From contig DASWMO010000175.1 of assembly GCA_036399715.1 (NCBI GenBank), positions 1 to 7,344 on the forward strand: DNA of 7,344 nucleotides, in the 5' to 3' direction. Made by a program: the position numbers and the translations under genes. Below, piece by piece: positions 1 to 5,150 of the stretch. Under the pieces are notes generated by a model. That model was not told where the DNA came from and searched no databases. It was given only the letters and a program-made list of their open reading frames with translations. How positions within the stretch are numbered: the stretch's first letter is position 1; every line of letters begins with the position of its first letter. This stretch comes from DASVSE01 sp036399715. Its GTDB lineage: Bacteria > Bacteroidota > Rhodothermia > Rhodothermales > Rubricoccaceae.

Positions 1-485
1 CGCGCGTCTCGGGCGCCCTCGGGCTCGTGCTCGCTGGGCTCGCGCTCCTGCCCGTCGCGGCGGTCGGGTTCGTCGTGAACGGGCCGCCGCACCGGCTGCT
101 GCGGGCCCTCGCGCCGCGGTTCGCGCGGGCCGAGAAGGACACGGCGACGGTCAAATTGTTTGGCGGGCTCGTGCTGTACCCGGTGGCGTGGCTGATCGCC
201 GGCACCGTCGCCGCGTTCGCCCGGGCGCACTGGGGCGGCCTGCCGGTCCTCTCCGTGCGTCCACTCGCGACGGGCGCGCTCGCCGTCGGGCTGAGCGCCG
301 TCGGGGCGGCCGCGGCGCTGTGGGCGAGCGAGCAGGCCGATGGTGCGCGGCGGGCGCTGCGCGTGCGCCTGACGCGGGACCGGCGGCGGGCGGCCGTCGC
401 GCGCCTGCTTGCGGCGCGGGCGGAGCTGCACGACCGCTTTCTCGCGCTCATGCCCGGCCTCGACCTGCCCGAGACGCTCGCCTGA
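1..485 (+). CDS. Lysophospholipid acyltransferase (PlsC-like) family protein, C-terminal part; 5' end outside the window
   Basis: An open frame runs in from the left edge (first full codon at 3) to a TGA at 483-485, giving about 160 residues without a start. The visible part has a hydrophobic stretch, then Asn-Gly-Pro-Pro-His-Arg, a basic segment, the Thr-Val-Lys-Leu motif at about 159-170 nt, and a second hydrophobic stretch. It ends in an Arg/Ala-rich helical tail. This order (short membrane segment, N-G-x-P-xx, T-V-K, second membrane segment) resembles the region after the catalytic domain in glycerolipid acyltransferases of the PlsC/LPLAT group. Those enzymes transfer acyl chains to lysophospholipids or glycerol phosphate at the inner membrane. 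The HX4D catalytic motif would lie upstream of the window, so the assignment rests on the tail alone. The next gene follows in the same direction after 47 bases. Confidence 0.6.
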   Translation, partial: RVSGALGLVLAGLALLPVAAVGFVVNGPPHRLLRALAPRFARAEKDTATVKLFGGLVLYPVAWLIAGTVAAFARAHWGGLPVLSVRPLATGALAVGLSAVGAAAALWASEQADGARRALRVRLTRDRRRAAVARLLAARAELHDRFLALMPGLDLPETLA

Positions 486-519
486 CGCGAACCGGGACAC
501 CGCGCGGCCCGGCAGGCTC

Positions 520-525
520 TATCCT
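520..525 (+). promoter_or_regulatory. Possible -10 element of a leaderless promoter for the GNAT-aminotransferase gene
   Basis: TATCCT lies 7 nt before the ATG at 533, with no Shine-Dalgarno sequence between them. A TAnnnT hexamer at this distance places the transcription start at or next to the ATG, the arrangement of leaderless genes. It also sits inside a short inverted repeat, GCAGG (512-516) and CCTGC (523-527). No clear -35 box is visible. The spacer also holds a weak CCGGG (492-496) / CCCGG (508-512) pair that could help end the upstream transcript. This is an inference from position and sequence only. Confidence 0.35.
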
Positions 526-532
526 GCGCTCC

Positions 533-2194
533 ATGCCCTACCGCTACACCGTCGCCGCGCCCGAGCATGCGGCGCAGATCCACGCGCTCAACCACGCCAC
601 GTTCGCCGGCGAGATCCCGCAGCACGCCCCGACGGCCGACGGCGTCCTCATAGACCGCTTCCACGCCGACAACACGTACCTCGTCGCGCTCGACGGTGCG
701 ACGGTCGCGGGGATGCTCGCGCTGCGGACCGCCCGGCCGTTCTCGCTCGACGCCAAGCTGCCCGATCTCGACGCGCACCTGCCATCCGAGGGGCCGGTCG
801 TCGAGATCCGCCTGCTCGCCGTGCGCCCCGAGCGCCGCCACGGGCGCGCCTTCTTCGGCCTGATGGCCTACGCCGCGCGGTGGATGGTGCACGCCGGCTA
901 CCGCGTGGCGATCATTTCGGGCACGACGCGCCAGACGGGCCTCTACGAGCGGATGGGGTTTCGACCGTTCGGCCCGCGCGTCGGCCACGACGGCGCGTGG
1001 TACCAGCCGATGCTGACGACGCTCGACGACACCGTGCGGACGCTGCCGGAACTGCTGCCAGACGTGCCCGAGGACGCGCTGAGCTTTCTGCCCGGGCCAG
1101 TCGCTCTACACCCGTCCGTCGCCGCAGCGATGGCGCAGCCGCCCGTCAGCCACCGCGGCGAGGCGTTCGCCGCGCTCCACGCGCGCGTCGTGGCCGGGCT
1201 CGCCGCGCGGCTCGGTCTGCCCCATGTGGCGCTGATGCTCGGTCCGGGCACGCTCGCCAACGACGTCGTCGCGGCGCACCTCGCGGCGTGGGGCGCACTT
1301 GGCCTCGTGCTGAGCAATGGCGCCTTCGGCGAGCGCCTCGCGGACCACGCGCACCGCCACGGGCTCGCGCACGAGGTCCTCCGGGCTCCGTGGGGCGCGC
1401 CGCTGCCCTTTGCTGACGTCGCCGAGCGGCTGCGGAGCCTCCCGCGCCCGGCGTGGGTGTGGGCCGTCCACGGCGAGACGTCCACGGGCGTGCTCAACGA
1501 CGTGCCCCACCTCGCGGCCCTCGCGGCCGAGCACGGCGCGCAGCTCTGCATCGACGCCGTCTCGACCGTCGGTGCCGTGCCGACCGACTTCAGCGGTGCA
1601 CTGATGGTGTCGGGCGTAAGTGGCAAGGCGCTTGGCAGCATGGCCGGGCTGGCGTTCGTCGCCTACGACGCGCTTCCGCCTGCGTCGCGGCCCATCCCGG
1701 CCTCGCTCTGCCTCGCGGCCTCGGCCGCGGCGGGCGGCATCCCGTCGACGTCGTCCTCGCCGCTCCTCGCCGCGCTCGACGCCGCGCTCGTTCGGGCGGA
1801 TGACGCGCGCATGGCGCGCCTTCAGCGGCAGGGCCTCGGGGTGCGTCAGGCACTTTGCGAGCGCGGGTTCACGCTTGTCGCGCCCGACGACGCGGTCCTC
1901 CCGACGGTTCAGACCGTCGCCCTCGCGTCGCCCGAGGAGGCCGAGACCGTCGGGGCGCGGCTCGCGGCGCTGGGCATCCTCGTGAGCTACCAGAGCGCGT
2001 ACCTCCGCGCCCGCGGCTGGCTGCAGCTCTGCACGATGGGCGAGCAGACGGACGCGCAGGTCGGCGCGGCGCTGGAGGCCTTCTGCGCAGCCGTCCGCGT
2101 CGAGCGCGCGGCGCCTTGTAACGCCAACGAGGCGCCCCGGCCTGAGCCGGAGCGCCTCGGAGACGACGGTGTCGGTGCCGTTACGCGGCGATAG
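533..2194 (+). CDS. Fusion protein: N-terminal GNAT acyltransferase and C-terminal class V PLP-dependent aminotransferase
   Basis: The start is the ATG at 533, because the protein becomes domain-like exactly there; the frame is open further upstream but reads as Arg-rich noise. The product has 553 residues. Residues 1 to about 170 are a GNAT domain: the acyl-CoA loop is Arg101-x-x-Gly104-Arg-Ala, after strand EIRLLAV, and YERMGF (138-143) is the usual final motif. The early LNHATFAGEIPQH and the DRFHADNTYL stretch recall acyltransferases of the FeeM/autoinducer-synthase style. Residues about 184-523 are a class V aminotransferase: LPGPV (186-190), SHRGEAF (206-212), HGETSTG (313-319), Asp341 in DAVSTVG for the pyridine nitrogen, and Lys365 in SGKALGSMAGL as the PLP Schiff-base lysine. 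The usual Arg of the late R-I-x-x-M-G motif is Gln498 here. The last 25 residues look unstructured and overlap a hairpin. The substrate is unknown; the domain pairing suggests acylation and transamination (or another PLP reaction) of linked metabolites. Confidence 0.85.
   Translation: MPYRYTVAAPEHAAQIHALNHATFAGEIPQHAPTADGVLIDRFHADNTYLVALDGATVAGMLALRTARPFSLDAKLPDLDAHLPSEGPVVEIRLLAVRPERRHGRAFFGLMAYAARWMVHAGYRVAIISGTTRQTGLYERMGFRPFGPRVGHDGAWYQPMLTTLDDTVRTLPELLPDVPEDALSFLPGPVALHPSVAAAMAQPPVSHRGEAFAALHARVVAGLAARLGLPHVALMLGPGTLANDVVAAHLAAWGALGLVLSNGAFGERLADHAHRHGLAHEVLRAPWGAPLPFADVAERLRSLPRPAWVWAVHGETSTGVLNDVPHLAALAAEHGAQLCIDAVSTVGAVPTDFSGALMVSGVSGKALGSMAGLAFVAYDALPPASRPIPASLCLAASAAAGGIPSTSSSPLLAALDAALVRADDARMARLQRQGLGVRQALCERGFTLVAPDDAVLPTVQTVALASPEEAETVGARLAALGILVSYQSAYLRARGWLQLCTMGEQTDAQVGAALEAFCAAVRVERAAPCNANEAPRPEPERLGDDGVGAVTRR
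2128..2159 (-). terminator. Strong hairpin, probable terminator of bipA (possibly bidirectional), inside the tail of the fusion gene
   Basis: CGAGGCGC (2128-2135) pairs with GCGCCTCG (2152-2159), and CCGGC (2137-2141) pairs with GCCGG (2146-2150). One C-A mismatch separates the two stems, and the loop is CTGA. On the minus strand the hairpin begins 21 nt after the bipA stop codon and is followed by TTGGCGTT, a weak U-rich tail. On the plus strand no T run follows. The site lies within the last codons of the convergent fusion gene. Position and stem strength support a terminator; the poor T tract keeps confidence moderate. Confidence 0.55.
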
Positions 2195-4019
2195 CGGCCT
2201 TGCGCGTCGCGACGGCGCGCTTGCGCTCGTTCGGGTCGAGGTGGCGCTTGCGGATGCGCGTGCTCGTCGGCGTGATCTCGATGAGCTCGTCCTCGCGGAT
2301 GAACTCGATGGCCTCTTCGAGGCTCATCCGCCGCGGCGGGTTGAGCTTCTGGAAGTTGTCCGCGCCCGAGGAGCGCATGTTCGAGAGCTGCTTCTCCTTG
2401 GTGATGTTGGCCTCCATGTCCTCGTCGCGGCTGTTCTCGCCGACGACCATGCCGTTGTAGACCTCGTCGCCCGGGCCGACGAAGAGCTGGCCGCGCTCCT
2501 GGAGGTTGGCGATCGTGTAGGCCGTCACCTTGCCCGGCCGGTCCGCGACGATGCCGCCCGAGGCGCGGTGCGTGATGTTGCCGGCCCACGGGCGGTAGCC
2601 GTCGAAGAGGTGCGTGAGGATGCCCGTGCCCTTCGTGTCCGTGAGGAACTCGGTCCGGTACCCGATGAGCCCGCGGGCCGGGATCTCGAACGTCATCCGG
2701 ACGCGCCCGCCGCCGTTGTTCTTCATCTCGGTCATCATGCCACGGCGCGTGCCCAGCGTCTCGATGACGACGCCCATGAACTCCTCGGCGACGTCGATGA
2801 GGCACTGCTCGTAGGGCTCGTGGAGCTTCCCGTCCACGACCTTCGTGATGACCTGCGGCATCCCGACGGCGAACTCGAAGCTCTCGCGGCGCATCTGCTC
2901 GATGAGGATCGCCATCTGCAGCTCGCCGCGCCCGAAGACGAGGAACGAGTCGGCCGCGTCGGTCTCCTCGATGCGGAGCGAGAGGTTGTTCTCGCCCTCC
3001 TTCATAAGGCGGTCGCGGAGGTTGCGGCTCGTGACGTACTTGCCCTCGCGGCCGACGAACGGCGAGTCGTTGATGCGGAACTCCATCGAGAGCGTCGGCT
3101 CGTCGACGGCGACCGGGTCCAGCGGCTGCGGGTTGTCGGCGTCGGCGACGGACTCGCCGAGGCCGATGCCGGCCAGGCCGCCGACGTTGATGATCTCGCC
3201 GGCCGAGGCCGTCGTCGCCGGCACGCGGTCGAGGCCTTCGTTGACGAACAGCGCCGTCGTGCTCACCTGCTTCAGCGTCCCGTCGCGGTGGCACATCGTC
3301 ACGCGCTGCTTCTCGCGGATCGTCCCGTTGACGATGCGACCAATCGCGATCGGCCCGAGGTACGCGTCCGGCTTGACGTCTGTCACGAGAAACTGGAGCG
3401 GCCCGTCGGGGTCACCGGTCGGGGCCGGGACGGCGGAGAGGATGGCCTCGAAGATCGGCTTGAGGTCCGTGAGCTCCTCGCCGAGCGTCGTCGTGCACTT
3501 GCCGTCGCGGGCGACGGCGAAGATCACGGGGAACTCGATCTGCTTCTCGTTGGCGCCGAGGTCGATGAACAGGTCGTAGACCTCGTTGAGGACCTCCTCG
3601 GGGCGGGCGTCCTGGCGGTCGATCTTGTTGATGACGACCATCGCCGGCAGCCCGAGCGCGAGCGCCTTCGAGAGCACGAAGCGCGTCTGCGGGAGCGGGC
3701 CCTCGGCCGCGTCGACGAGCAGCATCACGCCGTCGACCATGCGGAGCGTCCGCTCGACCTCGCCGCCGAAGTCTGCGTGGCCAGGGGTGTCGACGATGTT
3801 GATCTTGACCTCCTCGCCGCTCTCGCGCAGGTAGCGCACGGCCGTGTTCTTGGCCATGATCGTGATGCCCTTCTCGCGCTCGAGGTCCATCGAGTCCATG
3901 ACGCGCTCGGCGACGTTCTCGTTGTCGCGGAAGGTGCCGGACTGCCAGAGGAGCGAGTCGACGAGGGTGGTTTTGCCGTGGTCGACGTGGGCGACGATGG
4001 CGACGTTTCGGAGCTGCAT
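2181..4019 (-). CDS. bipA: Ribosome-associated translational GTPase BipA/TypA
   Basis: BipA is a translation-factor GTPase of the EF-G/LepA superfamily that binds the ribosome and helps 50S assembly and growth under cold or other stress. The product is 612 residues, close to the usual 605-615. The GTPase motifs are in order: AHVDHGKT (G1, 10-17), the REKGITI switch I region (48-54), DTPGH (G3, 77-81) and NKID (G4, 131-134). These are followed by the beta-barrel domain, an EF-G III-like region (SVDEP-type, VGREGKYVTSR), the V-like region with GLIGYRTEFLT, and the BipA-specific C-terminal domain with SNMRSSGAD and RIRKRHLDPNERKR. I chose the ATG at 4019 because MQLRNVAIVAHVDHGK matches the family start; an in-frame TTG at 4046 would add nine residues. 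No Shine-Dalgarno sequence precedes either start. In the G5 region FAVARDG takes the place of the usual YASAxxG. The 3' end overlaps the convergent fusion gene by 14 bases. Confidence 0.97.
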   Translation of the reverse strand: MQLRNVAIVAHVDHGKTTLVDSLLWQSGTFRDNENVAERVMDSMDLEREKGITIMAKNTAVRYLRESGEEVKINIVDTPGHADFGGEVERTLRMVDGVMLLVDAAEGPLPQTRFVLSKALALGLPAMVVINKIDRQDARPEEVLNEVYDLFIDLGANEKQIEFPVIFAVARDGKCTTTLGEELTDLKPIFEAILSAVPAPTGDPDGPLQFLVTDVKPDAYLGPIAIGRIVNGTIREKQRVTMCHRDGTLKQVSTTALFVNEGLDRVPATTASAGEIINVGGLAGIGLGESVADADNPQPLDPVAVDEPTLSMEFRINDSPFVGREGKYVTSRNLRDRLMKEGENNLSLRIEETDAADSFLVFGRGELQMAILIEQMRRESFEFAVGMPQVITKVVDGKLHEPYEQCLIDVAEEFMGVVIETLGTRRGMMTEMKNNGGGRVRMTFEIPARGLIGYRTEFLTDTKGTGILTHLFDGYRPWAGNITHRASGGIVADRPGKVTAYTIANLQERGQLFVGPGDEVYNGMVVGENSRDEDMEANITKEKQLSNMRSSGADNFQKLNPPRRMSLEEAIEFIREDELIEITPTSTRIRKRHLDPNERKRAVATRKAAIAA

Positions 4020-4052
4020 GCGGGGGGCGTAGGCGTTTGGCTCCAAGAACCG

Positions 4053-4066
4053 ACCTGCGGGCAGGT
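4053..4066. promoter_or_regulatory. Palindrome upstream of bipA, possible operator
   Basis: ACCTGC (4053-4058) and GCAGGT (4061-4066) are perfect inverted arms separated by GG. The centre lies about 40 nt upstream of the bipA ATG and 14 nt upstream of the alternative TTG. The two-base spacer is too short for a stable full hairpin loop, so a dimeric protein binding site is more likely than an RNA structure. No regulator family can be named from the sequence. Confidence 0.25.
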
Positions 4067-4188
4067 GTCACCGGGGAGAACTCGGGGAAACGAGCGCCGC
4101 CGTCTTCTGACAAACGCCGGTCCGGTGGAGGGGTAGGGAAAGCGCGCAGGCCTCAGCCGGGCGAACCCAAGGGGAGCGCTCGCGTTCT

Positions 4189-4243
4189 GTGCGGCCGATG
4201 CCCCGGCTGCTGGCATCTCATGCGTCGGGGCCTGCGGCCGCAC
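4189..4243 (+). repeat. Three-stem imperfect hairpin in the leader region of the PhyH-family gene
   Basis: GTGCGGCCG (4189-4197) pairs with CGGCCGCAC (4235-4243), GCCCCG (4200-4205) pairs with CGGGGC (4226-4231), and GCAT (4213-4216) pairs with ATGC (4220-4223) around a CTC loop. Together they form a nested 55-nt stem with two internal loops, ending 49 nt before the ATG at 4293. A competing pair, GATGCC (4197-4202) with GGCATC (4212-4217), would disrupt the middle stem, so two folds are possible. A pyrimidine-rich stretch (CCCGTCTTCTCCC) follows but has no T run. It may be a leader structure or simply a GC-rich inverted repeat. Confidence 0.4.
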
Positions 4244-4292
4244 CCGTCTTCTCCCATCCGCCGCCCGCGCCGCGGCGTCCACCGTGTCCCCT

Positions 4293-5126
4293 ATGAGCAC
4301 GCTCCCCGGGCCTCCGCAGTACGACACGCCCGCCATTATGGGCGGGATTTACGGCGACGGGACGGTCGCCCTCAAGGGCGCCTTCTCGCGCGAGTGGGTC
4401 GAGACGCTCCACGCGGACGTGATGGCCCTCTACGCCGACGCGCTCACCCGCCCCGGCGGCGCCGTCGGACGCGGGCCCAAACGGCACTACGTCGAGATCC
4501 ACCCGGAGCGCATCCGGGGCTTCGTCGACCTCGTCACGCACCCCTGGGTTGTCGCCGTGAGCGAGGCCGTCCTCGGGCCCGACTACAAAATCGTCGAGAT
4601 CGGCTTCGACGTCCCCAACCCCGGCGCGATGGACCAGCCGTGGCACCGCGACTTCCCGGCGCCGCCCGAGACGCTCGTCGGCCGCCGGCTCAACTCGCTG
4701 GCGTTCAACGTGACCTGCGTCGACACCACGGCCGAGATGGGGCCGTTCGAGATCGCCCCGGGGACGCAGTGGGACGACCCGTCGAGGTTCGAGCACGGGA
4801 TGTTTCCGCCGAAGGACCTGTACCCGCGCTACCAGCAGCTGGCCCAGCGCAAGATGCCCCAGATGGGCGACATCGCCGCGCGGTCGGCGCTGACGGTCCA
4901 CCGCGGCACGAAAAACCTGTCCGAGTTGTCGCGCCCCGTCCTCGTCCTCGGCGTCGACGCGCCCGACGCGCGCAACGCCGAGCGGCACGACCTGCAGTTC
5001 AGCCGCGGGTACTACGACGCGATGCCCGAGTCGCTCAAGGCGCACCTCACCTGCCGCGTGGTCGACGAGCTGATGCCCATCGTGCAGGGGCACACGATCG
5101 AGGGGCTGATGATGGGCGAGGCCTGA
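4293..5126 (+). CDS. Phytanoyl-CoA dioxygenase (PhyH) family Fe(II)/2-oxoglutarate-dependent oxygenase
   Basis: Enzymes of this family hydroxylate small molecules or lipids using Fe(II), O2 and 2-oxoglutarate, giving succinate and CO2. The product is 277 residues, normal for the family. The iron triad is visible: His118 and Asp120 in WHRDFPAP and His203 in TVHRGTKN. Arg214, eleven residues after the distal His, fits the 2-oxoglutarate carboxylate. Between them lies a family-like stretch, NVTCVDTTAEMGPFEIAPGT (139-158), where the protein outlines the substrate pocket. The start is the ATG at 4293; a GTG at 4284 in the same frame would add three residues (MSP). Neither has a Shine-Dalgarno sequence. 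It has no signal peptide, so it is likely cytoplasmic. It stands alone, divergent from bipA and 24 bases from the convergent membrane-protein gene, so context gives no substrate. Members range from phytanoyl-CoA to ectoine and secondary-metabolite hydroxylases; I cannot choose among them. Confidence 0.9.
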   Translation: MSTLPGPPQYDTPAIMGGIYGDGTVALKGAFSREWVETLHADVMALYADALTRPGGAVGRGPKRHYVEIHPERIRGFVDLVTHPWVVAVSEAVLGPDYKIVEIGFDVPNPGAMDQPWHRDFPAPPETLVGRRLNSLAFNVTCVDTTAEMGPFEIAPGTQWDDPSRFEHGMFPPKDLYPRYQQLAQRKMPQMGDIAARSALTVHRGTKNLSELSRPVLVLGVDAPDARNAERHDLQFSRGYYDAMPESLKAHLTCRVVDELMPIVQGHTIEGLMMGEA

Positions 5127-5150
5127 CCGCGGCCGAGACGTGCCGCCCGG

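Larger units (their letters stand above)
4020..4292. other. Divergent intergenic region between bipA and the PhyH-family gene
   Basis: These 273 bases must carry the promoters of two divergent genes. I see no convincing -35/-10 pair on either strand. The best minus-strand candidate is TTTG (complement of 4111-4114) followed by a poor CTCGTTTC about 16 nt later. The region holds a short palindrome at 4053-4066, a near direct repeat (CGGGGAGA at 4072-4079 and CGGGGAAA at 4083-4090), and a large hairpin at 4189-4243. Short frames here show no protein-like composition. Confidence 0.6.

Noticed and set aside
492..512. CCGGG/CCCGG pair as a terminator of the acyltransferase gene
   Set aside because: Only 5 bp with an 11-nt loop and no T run; too weak to call as a separate feature.
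188..532. Extension of the fusion gene upstream to 188
   Set aside because: The extra part is Arg/Gly/Ala noise overlapping the end of the acyltransferase gene in another frame; the GNAT domain starts cleanly at the ATG at 533.
2169..4136. A 655-codon plus-strand frame lying antisense to bipA
   Set aside because: Its composition is that of a reversed GC-rich gene (Asp, Glu, Arg, Val, Leu runs) with no domain. The opposite strand encodes a textbook BipA, and the openness follows from third-position GC bias.
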